From contig JADKEF010000001.1 in assembly GCA_016718135.1 (NCBI GenBank), positions 369,001 through 433,000 of the forward strand: a DNA stretch of 64,000 bases, in the 5' to 3' direction. The DNA is from Acidobacteriota bacterium (lineage in GTDB: Bacteria > Acidobacteriota > Blastocatellia > Pyrinomonadales > Pyrinomonadaceae). The notes beneath the pieces were generated by a model. It was not told the DNA's origin, searched no databases, and worked only from the letters and a program-made list of their open reading frames with translations. The translations under genes were made by a program, and so were the position numbers. This document shows, one piece after another, positions 49,366-62,069 of the stretch; position 1 is the stretch's first letter, and each line of letters begins with the position of its first letter.

Positions 49366-50861
49366 GCTTCTGCCCGCCGTTCGAGTGCCTCGATCGCGAC
49401 CTCGCGATCGTCGAAGTGGAATTTGTCGCCGCCGATGATCTGGTAATTCTCGTGGCCCTTTCCGGCGATGATCACGACGTCATTTGCGGTTGCCAGTGAG
49501 ACGGAACGATGGATCGCATCGCGACGGTCGGAGATCACCTCGTAATTTTCAGTTTTTGCCTTAACTCCAACTTCAATTTCAGCAATTATCTTTAGCGGAT
49601 CTTCGTTTCGAGGGTTATCGGATGTGATAACGACGTGATCGCTTAGTTCGCCCGCGATCTCGCCCATCGGGACGCGTTTTGTCCGGTCGCGGTCGCCGCC
49701 GCAGCCGAAGACGGTGATTATTTTGCCGTCGGTGAGTTCACGAGCGGTCTTTAGTGTGTTGAGCAGAGCGTCGTCGGTGTGTGCGTAATCGACGACGACG
49801 GCGAAGTCGCCATCGTGTTCCACGCGTTCGAAACGTCCCGGTGCTCCAACGCAGGTCGAAAGGCCTTTGACGATCAAATCGAGCTCGTAACCAAGTTCAA
49901 GTGCGGCCGCCGTCGCCGCCAACATATTGTAAACATGCGGCTTACCAACGAGCGGGGAAGTGATTCGTCGCGAACCGGCCGGAGTTTTCAGATCGAAGGA
50001 GGTACCGCGAATGAGCGAGACCTCGACATTTTCCGCAGTTAGATCGGCTGTCGAATTAGCGTCTTGCGAGAACGTGACCGCACGCTGTCCATTTGCTTTC
50101 AATTCGCTGGCGAGTTTAGCTCCCCACTCGTCGTCGATATTTATCACGCACGAGCCGGGCTTTTCGCCGAGGCGGCCGTCGAAGAGCTTCTTCTTCGCGT
50201 CGAAGTAATTTTCCATCGTGAGATGGTAATCGAGGTGATCGCGTGTCAGGTTGGAAAATACCGTGACCTTGAACCGCAGCCAGTCGCACCGGTGAAGATC
50301 GATCGCCTGCGACGACGCCTCCATCACCGCGACCATGCAGCCGTCACTGACCGCCTGTCGGAGAAAACGATTCGTGTCCGAAGCCTCTGGTGTAGTTCTC
50401 ACCGCTTCTTCGCTCTTCTCACCGATACGGTATTCGACTGTTGTCAGCATCGCCGCCTTTTGGCCTGCCGCTTCTGCCAAAGCAAAACAAAGATATGTCG
50501 TCGTCGTCTTGCCGTTCGTACCGGTAATTCCAACAAGATCAAGCTTATGCGAAGGCTCGCCATACACGACGGACGCCGCACGAGCCAACGCTTCACGTGC
50601 ATCCGCGACCTTGACCCATGCACCTGCAAAATCTGCCGGCGGATCAAATTCCGAAATAATTCCCGCCGCACCGCGCCGCATTACGTCATCGACAAACCGA
50701 TGCCCATCGACGGTCGAGCCTTTGATCGCTACGAACAATGTCCCCTCTCTAGCAGCTCGCGAATCGTGCGTGACGTCCATCGCCGAGCCGTTCGTTTCGC
50801 CAAAAACGTCCGCTGCGAGAGCGTCGGCAACCTGTTTTACTGTAATATTCTCTTGGATCAA
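49362..50861 (-). CDS. murE: UDP-MurNAc-tripeptide synthetase, meso-diaminopimelate type
   Basis: A cytoplasmic Mur ligase of 499 residues that adds the third residue of the peptidoglycan stem. ATP site GITGTNGKTTTTYL (about 114-127), central YHLTMENYFDAKKKLFDG, and D-N-P-R-N-E-D-P, the motif that selects meso-diaminopimelate over lysine. The cell wall is thus of the Gram-negative DAP type. No other mur/fts genes adjoin it, which is unusual since murE normally sits in the dcw cluster. Confidence 0.95.
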   Translation of the reverse strand: MIQENITVKQVADALAADVFGETNGSAMDVTHDSRAAREGTLFVAIKGSTVDGHRFVDDVMRRGAAGIISEFDPPADFAGAWVKVADAREALARAASVVYGEPSHKLDLVGITGTNGKTTTTYLCFALAEAAGQKAAMLTTVEYRIGEKSEEAVRTTPEASDTNRFLRQAVSDGCMVAVMEASSQAIDLHRCDWLRFKVTVFSNLTRDHLDYHLTMENYFDAKKKLFDGRLGEKPGSCVINIDDEWGAKLASELKANGQRAVTFSQDANSTADLTAENVEVSLIRGTSFDLKTPAGSRRITSPLVGKPHVYNMLAATAAALELGYELDLIVKGLSTCVGAPGRFERVEHDGDFAVVVDYAHTDDALLNTLKTARELTDGKIITVFGCGGDRDRTKRVPMGEIAGELSDHVVITSDNPRNEDPLKIIAEIEVGVKAKTENYEVISDRRDAIHRSVSLATANDVVIIAGKGHENYQIIGGDKFHFDDREVAIEALERRAEA

Positions 50862-50973
50862 TGCGTTTTCCCGTTCGAGCCGTCGAAGAGGAATTATACG
50901 ACACGAGCGTAAAATTGCACGAACATCGGCGTTCAGGTTTCGTACTTAATATCAGAATCGGAGGTTTGCCACT

Positions 50974-51237
50974 ATGAACATCGTCAAAATAATCCTCGCC
51001 ATCATCGGAATATTCTTTGCGGGCTTTGTCGCACTTTGGGTGCTTGGGTTCCTGTCGTCGATCCTCTGGTATGTCTTCTGGATCGGCATCCTCGGCGGCC
51101 TTGGCTACGGAGCGTATCGCCTGTTTACCAAACTAGAATCAAAAGCCCTCGGCGGCGGCAATCCAAACTCAGGTATCGGTACCGGCGACATCAATATGTC
51201 GTGGGACGAGTACGATAAAAAGTACCTTCACAAGTAG
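50974..51237 (+). CDS. Small membrane protein
   Basis: An 87-residue protein with a clear GGAGG ribosome site about 10 bases before the ATG. Two near-contiguous hydrophobic helices (about 4-48) and a Gly/Asn-rich, charged tail (GGGNPNSGIGTGDINMSWDEY, shortened). Not recognised. A REP-like hairpin (GCCTC-TTTAA-GAGGC at 51293-51307) and a GAACCACCGC/GCGGGTG remnant follow the gene. Confidence 0.65.
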   Translation: MNIVKIILAIIGIFFAGFVALWVLGFLSSILWYVFWIGILGGLGYGAYRLFTKLESKALGGGNPNSGIGTGDINMSWDEYDKKYLHK

Positions 51238-51309
51238 TCAGAACCACCGCGGGGCGGGTGTCGCTTCGTCCCAAGAGGGGAAGAGGGCCGCCGCCTCTTT
51301 AAGAGGCAA

Positions 51310-51864
51310 CTATTCACCAAGGGAGCATTTGCGGAGGCTTTGGAAAAATATATCTTCGCCGGCCCCGACGCATTTTAGTTTTACCGGCTGGTTCTTTGTA
51401 AACCCAGAAAGTTTCTCGATCAGCTTTGTCGCTTCAGGTTTCGCCATTGAAGCTGTATCGAACTCAACTGAGAAAGTTGGACTGTTATACGGTGGCTCGC
51501 CGCATTTGACCGTTAGAACGACGCTCTGATCCAGGGCTTTCTTGTACTTGTTCTGTTCCTTTACATCGCTATCCATCCAGGTCGAGACAATGATCGTCTT
51601 GTCCTTAAACTTCGCCGAAACTGCTTTCTTGAATGTTGGCCCCTCCATTCCCGGCGGTGCGTCAAATTGGCTACAGTAGTTCTCGGCAGTAAAAATATAC
51701 TCACCATTGCTGTTTGGCTGACCCTCCGATTTCGAGTCAGATTTGTTAGTGCAACTCGTATTTGAGGTTGCCTCATTTGACGGTTTGAGTGAATTACAGC
51801 CGATGCCAGCAAATAGCAGGGCAAATAGCGATAGTGAACCACCGAGGATGTTTCGTCGTTTCAA
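51310..51864 (-). CDS. Putative lipoprotein, unknown function
   Basis: A 184-residue protein with signal and lipobox A-G-I-G-C (Cys23), then an Asn/Ser/Thr/Lys-rich linker. A domain of about 125 residues holds four more Cys (ENYCSQF, TVKCGEPP, LKCVGAG, RKCSLGE), compatible with two disulfides in the periplasm. No family recognised. An AGGAGAACAT ribosome site is visible on the minus strand. Confidence 0.68.
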   Translation of the reverse strand: MKRRNILGGSLSLFALLFAGIGCNSLKPSNEATSNTSCTNKSDSKSEGQPNSNGEYIFTAENYCSQFDAPPGMEGPTFKKAVSAKFKDKTIIVSTWMDSDVKEQNKYKKALDQSVVLTVKCGEPPYNSPTFSVEFDTASMAKPEATKLIEKLSGFTKNQPVKLKCVGAGEDIFFQSLRKCSLGE

Positions 51865-52008
51865 TTTATGTTCTCCTTAGATCTTAAGTGAAAAAGTTGT
51901 CGGGAAATTAGTAATCAAGATCGGCAGAAACTAAATGCCAAAGGGGGCGGCGACCAGAAGACATTCGTTCTGTAATTAGCTAAGTTCTTATGAGTCAAAA
52001 GACCTCAC

Positions 52009-52093
52009 GCCGAGGTGGCGAAATTGGTATACGCACTAGTCTTAGGAACTAGCGTCGAAAGACATACGAGTTCGACTCTCGTCCTCGGCACCA
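52009..52093 (+). tRNA. tRNA-Leu (anticodon TAG)
   Basis: The acceptor stem GCCGAGG pairs with CCTCGGC, then A-CCA encoded. The D arm is GGCGAAATTGGTATACGC, the anticodon stem CTAGT/ACTAG with loop CTTAGGA (anticodon TAG at 52043-52045), a long variable arm GTCGAAAGACAT as in class II tRNAs, and the T arm CGAGTTCGACTCTCG. The 85-base length and long variable arm agree with leucine. Confidence 0.96.
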
Positions 52094-52104
52094 TTTTAGT
52101 AGTT

Positions 52105-52210
52105 AGTGGCCGGTAGTCAGTTGTCAGAAAGCGACATCTGCTCCGGCCATTGGCTTTGAAAGGCTCAGAGTTTTATAATTTCTTTTTGCTGACCGCTGGC
52201 AACTGACACT
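52105..52210. repeat. CAGTTGT-word inverted repeat
   Basis: GGCCGGTAGTCAGTTGTCAG faces CTGACCGCTGGCAACTGACA. It is of the same word family as the elements at 61971-62066 and inside feoB. It lies between the tRNA and tig. Confidence 0.75.
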
Positions 52211-52215
52211 AATAG

Positions 52216-53631
52216 ATGAAGAGCGAATTAAAAGAAGTTTCACCAACACAAAGAGAACTGCACATTACGATCGACGGCGCCGTGCTGAAGGATGCGTATG
52301 GCCGCGTGAGCAATAAGTTTGCGAAGCAGGCGAATATTCCCGGCTTTCGAAAGGGCTATGCTCCGGTCGATGTCGTGCGTATGCGTTTTCGCGAGGACAT
52401 CAAGAGCCAGGTCTTGCAAGAGGTCGTGCCCGGACAGGTCGGCGATCCAGGAACATGATCTGCATCCGCTGACCGAGCCGCAGTTGCATCTTGAGGATCA
52501 CGAAAACGTCGTCGTGAATGGCTCGCAGCCGATAACGCTGCACGTTCATGTCGAGGTGATGCCCGAGATTCCGAAGCCGAATTACAAAGGCATCGAGGTC
52601 ACGAGGCGTGTCAAACCGATCGCCGACGGCGAGGTCGAGGACCTGATCGCCGAGCGTCTTCAGCGTGAGGCGGCCCTAATTCCGGTCGAGGGACGTGCGT
52701 CGGAACTCGGCGACACCGTCATTGCCGATCTCGAAGGCCGTTTTGACGACGAACCCGACGCCGATCCGATCAAGGCCAACGATCTCGAGGTCGTTCTCGG
52801 TGACGAAGTGATCGAGGTTTCGTTCACTGAGAATCTCGTCGGCGTCAATCAGGACGATGAGAAGGAATTCACGGTCTCGTATCCAGCGGAGTTTTCGTCT
52901 GCGGCACTCGCGGGCAAGACCGTTCATTACAAAGGGAAGATCAAGTCCATCGGCAGATCCGAGGTCCCCGAGCTAAACGATGAATGGGCTCAGAGCCTCG
53001 ATGAAGGTTACGAGTCGCTCGCTGATCTTCGAAAGCGTTTGACGGCCGATCTTATAAAGGTGGGCGAGGCAGATGCCGATGCACGGTTGAGAAATAACGC
53101 GATCGCAAAGCTCATTGAGGATAATGCATTTGAGGTTCCGGGCACGCTGATCGAGAATCAGGCTCGCAGTCTGCTCAATAATTTCGCCCAGGACATGCAG
53201 CAACGTGGTGTGGATCTGCGAGGTCGACGATAATTTCATCCAGATGGCGTATGGCAACATGCGAACGCAGGCCGAACGGGACGTTCGCGGTGCGATGCTG
53301 CTCGATCAGGTCGCTGAGATGGAAAAGATCGAGATCAGCGATGCCGAGATCGACGAAGAGATAGGGAAGTTGGCCGAATATTACCGTGCTCCGGTCGAAG
53401 AGATCCGCTCATCGATCGAAAAAAGAAGGCGGAATTGATAATATCCGCAACAACCTGAAAACCCGCAAATCGATCGAAGCCGTCATCGCCAACGCAAAGG
53501 TAACCGAAGGCGAATGGATCGACGAAACGGTTGGCCAGCCGACAGCGGCAGAAGCAGTGACAGACGAAGGCGAGAAAAAGCCGAAGAAGGCCGCGAAGAA
53601 GAAGGAACCAGCCAAGAATTCCGTGAAATAA
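52216..53631 (+). CDS. tig: Trigger factor (three frameshifts in this sequence)
   Basis: A ribosome-bound chaperone of about 470 residues. N-terminal ribosome-docking segment IPGFRKGYAPVDVVRMRF (the G-F-R-x-G-x-x-P signature). PPIase-like middle (ASELGDTVIADLEGRFDDE, shortened) and helical C-terminal arms. One extra base is needed at each of three joins: about 52440 (GGCG), about 53218 (CTGCGAG) and the A6 run at 53419-53424. With those removed, the frame runs from 52216 to the TAA at 53631 and ends in a Lys/Ala-rich tail (KKPKKAAKKKEPAK). It sits next to clpP and clpX, the usual order. Confidence 0.92.
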
Positions 53632-53635
53632 GCGC

Positions 53636-53663
53636 TTGATTTTTTCTGGCGAAGATGTAAAAT
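53636..53663 (+). promoter_or_regulatory. Candidate promoter for clpP
   Basis: TTGATT (53636-53641), a 16-base spacer and TAAAAT (53658-53663). It lies just after the tig stop and 93 bases before the clpP ATG. Confidence 0.45.
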
Positions 53664-53756
53664 CGGTTTCCAGTTGGCAAATCGCTATACATTTCAATCA
53701 TTTAACATCGTCGCCTTAAAGCATTTTCTGAAGTAATTTCGAGAGAGAGCAAAAAT

Positions 53757-54341
53757 ATGTTAGTACCAATGGTTGTCGAGCAAACGTCGAGAGGCGAGCG
53801 TGCCTTTGATATTTACTCGCGTCTGCTCAAAGACAGCATTATCTTTATCGGCACGCCGATCGATGATCAGGTCGCCAATCTCATCGTCGCTCAGCTCCTG
53901 TTTCTCGAAGCCGAGGATCCGGAACGCGACATCAATTTGTACATCAATTCGCCCGGCGGTTCGATCACGGCCGGAATGGCGATCTATGACACGATGCAGT
54001 TCATCAAGAATGATGTAACGACGATTTGTGTCGGCCAATGCGCGTCTATGGGAGCACTGCTGCTGTGTGCGGGTGCCGCAGGCAAGCGTTTTTCGCTGCC
54101 TAATGCACGTGTTCTCATTCACCAGCCCTCGGGCGGTGCTTCGGGACAGGCAACAGACGTTCGCCTGATGGCCGAAGAGATCATCCGCATGCGAACCCTG
54201 ACCTCGACCATTATCGCCCGTCACACCGGTCAGAATTTCGATCAGGTCGAACTCGACGTAGAACGTGACCGCATCCTAACGCCGATCCAGGCGAAGGAAT
54301 ACGGGTTGATCGATGAGGTGATAGAACACCGCGAGAAGTAA
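53757..54341 (+). CDS. clpP: ATP-dependent Clp protease proteolytic subunit
   Basis: A 194-residue serine protease that forms the tetradecameric barrel fed by ClpX. Catalytic Ser97 in GQCASMGA, His122 in LIHQPSGG, and Asp in the late ERDRIL region. The N-terminus MLVPMVVEQTSRGERAFDIYSR (shortened) is typical. It is followed by clpX, with one palindromic repeat in the gap. Confidence 0.96.
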   Translation: MLVPMVVEQTSRGERAFDIYSRLLKDSIIFIGTPIDDQVANLIVAQLLFLEAEDPERDINLYINSPGGSITAGMAIYDTMQFIKNDVTTICVGQCASMGALLLCAGAAGKRFSLPNARVLIHQPSGGASGQATDVRLMAEEIIRMRTLTSTIIARHTGQNFDQVELDVERDRILTPIQAKEYGLIDEVIEHREK

Positions 54342-54342
54342 A

Positions 54343-54418
54343 TTTTAGATTTTGGATTTTAGATTTTGGATTGACGGTGTCTTTCCAATCCAAAATCCAA
54401 AATCCGAAATCCAAAATC
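54343..54418. repeat. Inverted repeat of AGATTTTGG / CCAAAAT heptamers
   Basis: TTAGATTTTGGATTTTAG and TTTTGGATT face AATCCAAAATCCAAAATCC and GAAATCCAAAATC. The period is 7 bases. It fills the clpP-clpX gap and ends one base before the clpX ATG. Confidence 0.88.
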
Positions 54419-54419
54419 T

Positions 54420-55664
54420 ATGAGTCAATTTCGTCGTCCAGAAGAGCTTCTGATGTGTTCATTTTGCGGTAAATCGCAGAATGACGTGCGCAAGCTGATC
54501 GCGGGGCCGGGTGTGTATATCTGCAACGAGTGCATCGATATCTGTAACGAGATCATCAATGACGACGAGCAGACGACGACCACGGTAAAGACCAACCTGC
54601 CAAAGCCGCACGAGATCAGGGCTTTTCTCGACGAATATGTGATCGGCCAGGACGAATCGAAAAAGCGTCTCTCGGTCGCGGTTTATCAACACTACAAACG
54701 CCTCGAAATGGCGAAGCGCCGCAGCGATATCGAGCTGCAAAAATCGAACATCCTTCTCATCGGCCCGACCGGAACGGGCAAAACGCTGCTCGCACAAACA
54801 CTTGCGAGACAGTTGAGCGTCCCGTTCTGCATAGTCGATGCGACCAGCCTGACCGAGGCCGGATATGTGGGCGAAGATGTCGAGAATATTCTCAATCGCC
54901 TGCTCCAATCGGCAGGCGGCGATATCGAAAAGGCTCAGACCGGCATCATCTACATCGACGAGATCGACAAGATCTGCCGCAAAGACGACAATCCGTCGAT
55001 CACTCGAGACGTCTCGGGCGAGGGCGTTCAACAGGCTCTCCTGAAAATTCTCGAGGGAACTGTCGCCAATATCCCGACCGCTGGCGGCGGCCGCAAGCAT
55101 CCGCAACAGGATTTTCAGCAGCTTGATACGACGAATATCCTGTTCATTTGCGGCGGTGCGTTTATCGGCCTCGAAAAGGTCGTCGAAAAGCGTTTTCGCA
55201 ACAAATCGCTCGGTTTCCAGGCGGACGTCAAGACCAATCACCAACGCCACACCGAGTCGATCGCCAAACTCGAGCCCGAGGATCTCATCCATTACGGCCT
55301 GATCCCCGAGTTCGTCGGCCGTCTGCCGGTCATCGCAACGCTTCGCGAACTCGACGAATCGGCCCTGATCTCGATCCTCACTGAACCGAAAAACGCTCTG
55401 ATCAAACAATATCAGCGCAAATTCGAGTTCGACAACATTAGCCTAAAATTCACCGACGGAGCCCTCCAGGCCATCGCCCACGAGGCCCACAAACGCAAAG
55501 TCGGAGCCCGCGGCCTAATGATGATCCTCGAAGAGATCCTCCTCGAATCCATGTACCATCTCCCATCCGAGAAAACAGTCGGCGAGATCGTAGTCACAAA
55601 AGAAATGATCGAGCGAAAAGCGCCGGTTTTTGAGGTTGTGACACGGACAGAAGAAGCGGCGTAA
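54420..55664 (+). CDS. clpX: ATP-dependent Clp protease ATP-binding subunit
   Basis: An AAA+ unfoldase of 414 residues. The N-terminal zinc domain has CSFCGKSQNDV and CNECIDIC; Walker A is GPTGTGKTLLAQ; Walker B IIYIDEIDKI; sensor region and the GYVGEDVE pore loop are present. The C-terminal domain (KRKVGARGLMMILEEILLE, shortened) is complete. It works with ClpP and is terminated downstream by a good hairpin. Confidence 0.96.
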   Translation: MSQFRRPEELLMCSFCGKSQNDVRKLIAGPGVYICNECIDICNEIINDDEQTTTTVKTNLPKPHEIRAFLDEYVIGQDESKKRLSVAVYQHYKRLEMAKRRSDIELQKSNILLIGPTGTGKTLLAQTLARQLSVPFCIVDATSLTEAGYVGEDVENILNRLLQSAGGDIEKAQTGIIYIDEIDKICRKDDNPSITRDVSGEGVQQALLKILEGTVANIPTAGGGRKHPQQDFQQLDTTNILFICGGAFIGLEKVVEKRFRNKSLGFQADVKTNHQRHTESIAKLEPEDLIHYGLIPEFVGRLPVIATLRELDESALISILTEPKNALIKQYQRKFEFDNISLKFTDGALQAIAHEAHKRKVGARGLMMILEEILLESMYHLPSEKTVGEIVVTKEMIERKAPVFEVVTRTEEAA

Positions 55665-55690
55665 AGATCTGAGCAAAAACACCTATACGA

Positions 55691-55719
55691 ACCGGAGAAC
55701 GTTGCTTCTCCGGTTTTTT
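55691..55719 (+). terminator. Terminator of clpX
   Basis: ACCGGAGAA-CGTTGC-TTCTCCGGT followed by TTTTT, 26 bases after the stop. Confidence 0.92.
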
Positions 55720-55868
55720 AGCGCTTGGTCCTTGCCGACGCGTCTCATGCTATAATCCCCCAAGTCAAATATTCCCAAATGAAGTCAGTGCGGTAACATT
55801 CGAGTGCCGGAGGCGAGCTCATGTTGGATCTTGTCGAATCGTCGACAACCTATTTGACGGAGAATACT

Positions 55869-57129
55869 ATGAAGAAGCATACGAAGAAGGCGATCTTGTT
55901 TGCCATGGCGGTTGCGGCAGTAGCAGTTGTGGTGAGTGGTTTCGGAGTAGATGTCGCAGCGAACGAACGTTACGGGGGAACTGGGGCGGCATTGCCAGCT
56001 GCGACGCCCGTTGATGCAGCATTTGCTGCAAGGATCACAGCGGAGCACAACGTGGTTCGGGCGAAGTACGATGTGCCGCCGCTCCAGTGGGAGAAAGCAC
56101 TAGCCGATCGTGCCCAGGAATGGGCAGATAAACTGGCCTTGTTCGCAAAGCTGCCACCGGATCACCGGGAAGATACGTCGATCGGAGAGAACATCATTTG
56201 GGGCGGTTCCGGGGCATTGACGCCGCAGTCGGTCGTCGCCAGATGGGCCGGAGAGGCGGCAAACTATAATATTGCGACAAATACCTGGCCGCCGGCAAAT
56301 CTTGTCTTCATTTCACGCAGGTCGTCTGGTCGACCACCACAAAGGTCGGCTGCGGCAAAGCCAGGACAGCGGATGGAATGACCGATTTTGTTGTGTGCGA
56401 TTACAGCCCGCCGGGTAATATTGGGCAGCAGGCACCATTCAAAGCAATAATGTTTCCTACCAGCCCGCACGGGCTGACAATGACAACATTATCATTACGT
56501 CTTCTGTCTATAATGATAACCTGCCTGTCTCAACTAAAGTGCCGTCAACACCAGATGTGCCGGCCTCCGAGGCGACAAGAATCCGCACAATCAGCAAGTC
56601 GGCTCCGACCCCGACCCCGACCCCCGCTGCCAAAGCTGAATGTGACGTTTGCACTGCCGTGCAGCAGCTTGCGGCAAAAGTGGATCAGCTAAAGCCGGCG
56701 GACGGCAAGACCGCACCGAAGAACAACGTGGTTCCGGCAAAGACAACTCTATTGTTTCCATTTGTAACAAACCAGGCCGGTTTCGATACCGGCATATCGA
56801 TCGCCAACACTTCCGCTGATACGTTGGGCACGAAGCCAGTGGCAGGCAACTGTGAGTTTAGCTATTTCGGAAACACAACCGGTGGTGGTGCAGCACCGGT
56901 GAATCAACGGACAACGACTGCTCTGCTAGGCGGGCAGGTAATGGCTTTGACCCTTTCATCCGGCGGCACAAAATACGGGATAGCGGCAACACCCGGGTTT
57001 CAGGGGTATATCATCGCGACCTGTAATTTTCCGTACGCCCGTGGATTTGCCTTTATCAGCGATGTAGGCTCTCAAAAGCTGGCGCAGGGCTATCTGGCAG
57101 AGATACTGCCCGACCCGAGAGTGCCGTAA
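55869..57129 (+). CDS. Secreted CAP/SCP-domain protein (two frameshifts)
   Basis: About 420 residues from the ATG at 55869 (GGAG site seven bases before). Signal peptide about 1-32. CAP domain: ITAEHNVVRAKYDVPPLQWEKAL (shortened), IGENI-WGG, then across a frameshift near 56292-56296 HFTQVVWSTTTKVGCGKA and VVCDYSPPGN, the allergen-V5 signatures. A second missing base near 56440 leads into a Pro/Thr linker (PTPTPTPAAKAECDVC) and a C-terminal beta domain (LLFPFVTNQAGFDTGISIAN, ending FAFISDVGSQKLAQGYL). It is an extracellular protein of unknown target. Confidence 0.8.
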
Positions 57130-57334
57130 GGCGTGAAAATTGTCGCCGGGACAGTAAGATTTTTCAAAAGATCCGCCCTGAATCGCCGTATATAGAAACC
57201 ATTACTAGACCGTTGAAAATATACTAGCCGTGGGCCAGTTAGGTATTGCTTTTGCTCGTTCGATTTGCGTAAATATATCTATACCGATATTTTGACTGGC
57301 TGGCCGCCTCTTTTTGTAAGAGAATCCCCAAACT

Positions 57335-59757
<2,423 letters not shown>

Positions 59758-59759
59758 TT

Positions 59760-60341
59760 ATGAAAATTACATCCGCCGAGTTCGTTAAAAGCGCGTTCGA
59801 GCGGGCACATTGGCTCCAGGACGTACGGCCTGAGATCTCGTTTCTTGGCCGTTCGAACGTCGGGAAATCGTCACTGATTAATTCGCTGCTGCTTCGCAAA
59901 AGTTTGGCCCGCACGTCGAACACGCCCGGCCGCACGCAGAGCATCAATTTCTTTTTGATAAACGATAAGTTCTACTTCGCCGATCTGCCGGGCTATGGCT
60001 ACGCCCGTGTGTCGAAATCGATGCGTGCCGATTGGGGCGAGATGGCACGCGAGTATCTCGACGACCGGAAAGAACTCGCTCTTTGCATCCAACTTATCGA
60101 TTCGCGTCATCCGCCGACACCGCTCGATCTGCAGTTGAACGAATGGGTCGTGCATAACGAAAAGCCACGAATTATCGTCGCGACCAAGGCGGATAAGCTG
60201 TCGAATAATGAGCTTCGCAAAGCGATGGCGACGACCGAAAAGATCCTCAACGGAGCGAAGGTGATACCGTATTCAGCGACCACAGGCCGCGGCCGCGAAG
60301 AGGTCTGGTCGGCTATTTTATCGGCGGTCGAAAATTATTAG
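59760..60341 (+). CDS. engB: Ribosome biogenesis GTP-binding protein
   Basis: A 193-residue YihA/YsxC-family GTPase for 50S assembly. G1 GRSNVGKSSLINSLL, G2 region R-T-S-N-T-P-G-R-T, G3 DLPGYGYARV, G4 TKADKLS, G5-like YSATTGRG. Starts two bases after the lon stop, so it is cotranscribed with it. Confidence 0.94.
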   Translation: MKITSAEFVKSAFERAHWLQDVRPEISFLGRSNVGKSSLINSLLLRKSLARTSNTPGRTQSINFFLINDKFYFADLPGYGYARVSKSMRADWGEMAREYLDDRKELALCIQLIDSRHPPTPLDLQLNEWVVHNEKPRIIVATKADKLSNNELRKAMATTEKILNGAKVIPYSATTGRGREEVWSAILSAVENY

Positions 60342-60576
60342 CTTTTTTGGTTGATTTTGTACATCCAATGTTGTAATAATTAAGTATCCTTTAGTTTCTG
60401 GGATTCTTGATCGAGCCACGAGGCTCATTCACTAGCATTACTACATACATCCATACGATATTTCTCCGCTTTCTCAGCTTCTTTTTAGATCTTATATGCG
60501 CGTGACACGCGCGAGATTATCGTTAAAACCGCAAAAGTGTTCAACAAATTACACACCCTCTTTAAGATAGACACGA
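60342..60576 (+). promoter_or_regulatory. Promoter and long leader of rho
   Basis: TTGATT (60351-60356), a 17-base spacer and TAATAA (60374-60379) form a candidate promoter. That would leave about 190 bases of pyrimidine-rich leader, with a GCGCGTG/CACGCGC hairpin near 60496-60511, before the rho ATG. A C-rich, weakly structured leader would suit autoregulation by Rho itself. No repeat element of the word family is present in it. Confidence 0.5.
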
Positions 60577-61964
60577 ATGGCTACTAAAACTACGCAAAGT
60601 CGCAAGCCGCGAGCCGCCAAGGCTGAAGAAGAGATCGTTGACGTCGAAGCTCAGGATTCGGAATCCTCAAACGGCGAATCAACTCCTGCCGCATCAGGCG
60701 GCGACGTGATGCTTAATCTCGCCGGCCTCAAAGACAACTCGATCAGCGAGCTCACCCATATCGCCAAAGAAATGGGCATCGAGAACGCGACGGGACTGCG
60801 CAAGCAGGAACTTATTTTTAAGGTCCTCGCCACGCAGACCGAGAAGAGCGGTCTGATCTTTTCCGAGGGCGTGCTCGAGACGCTGCCCGACGGCTTTGGA
60901 TTCTTGCGTGCACCGGAATACAACTATCTGCCCGGCCCTGACGACATTTACGTCTCGCCGTCGCAGATACGCAAATTTGACCTCGCACCGGCGACACGGT
61001 TTCGGGACAGATCCGTCCGCCTAAGGAAGGCGAGCGTTATTTCGCACTGATCAAGGTCGAAGCGATCAATTTTGAAGCTCCTGAGCAGGCTCGCGAGAAG
61101 ATATTCTTTGATAATCTGACGCCTCTCTATCCGGACGAGCAGCTCAACATGGAGATCGAGACGCAGCCCGACAAGATCGCGGCACGCGTCATCGACCTCG
61201 TGACGCCGATTGGTAAGGGCCAGCGTGCCCTGATCGTCGCTCCGCCGCGTACCGGTAAAACGATGCTGCTGCAGACGATCGCAAATTCGATCACGGAGAA
61301 TCATCCTGAGGTTGTTCTGATCGTTCTGCTGATCGACGAGCGTCCTGAGGAAGTCACGGACATGCAGCGCAGTGTACGCGGCGAGGTGATCTCATCGACA
61401 TTTGACGAGCCGCCGACACGCCACGTGCAGGTCGCCGACATGGTCATCGAAAAAGCAAAGCGCCTCGTCGAGCACAAGCGCGACGTTGTAATCCTGCTCG
61501 ATTCGATCACACGTCTCGCACGAGCACACAACGCCGTCGTTCCGCCGTCGGGCAAGATCCTGTCAGGTGGTATAGATTCGAACGCTCTGCAAAGGCCGAA
61601 GAGGTTCTTCGGTGCGGCTCGTAATATCGAGGAAGGTGGTTCGCTGACCATCATCGCGACGGCATTGATCGACACAGGTTCGAGAATGGACGACGTTATC
61701 TTTGAAGAGTTTAAGGGAACCGGTAACTCGGAAATTCATCTCGACCGTAAGCTTTCCGATAAGCGTCTCTTCCCGGCGATCGACCTGCAACGTTCGGGTA
61801 CGCGTAAGGAAGAACTTCTTATCGACAAGGAAAACCTCAACCGTATCTGGGTTATGCGCCGCGTACTCAACCCGCTTTCGCCCGTCGAGCAAATGGAAGT
61901 CGTTATCGAACGACTTGGCAAGACGAAGAATAACGCTGAATTTTTAGCGTCAATGCAGACTTAG
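60577..61964 (+). CDS. rho: Transcription termination factor Rho (frameshifted)
   Basis: An RNA-dependent ATPase of about 462 residues. The first frame (to 61050) has an acidic low-complexity N-terminal 45 residues, the Rho_N helix bundle (ISELTHIAKEMGIENATGLRK, shortened) and the RNA-binding LETLPDGFGFLRAPEYNYLPG (shortened). One base is missing near 60980-60985; restoring it gives FDLRTGDTVSGQIRPPKEGE and leads into the second frame. That has Walker A PPRTGKTMLLQ, DERPEEVTDMQRSVRGEV (shortened) and the hexamer end. Normal length and very well conserved. Confidence 0.95.
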
Positions 61965-61970
61965 TTACTA

Positions 61971-62066
61971 GTCAGTTGTCAGTGGTCAGTTGTCAGTTTC
62001 GGAAGTCGGTTTAGAGAGCTATTTTCAACGCTTCTGACAACTGACTATCGACAACTGACAACTTTT
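61971..62066. repeat. CAGTTGT heptamer inverted repeat between rho and glgA
   Basis: GTCAGTTGTCAGTGGTCAGT and TGTCAG on the left face CTGACAACTGACTATCGAC and AACTGACAAC on the right, followed by TTTTTTT. The period is 7 bases. With its T run it can also act as a Rho-independent terminator for rho. Confidence 0.88.
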
Positions 62067-62069
62067 TTT

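Noticed and set aside
55815..57129. Three separate small genes
   Set aside because: The frames carry successive parts of one CAP domain protein plus its C-terminal domain, and each join is repaired by one base.
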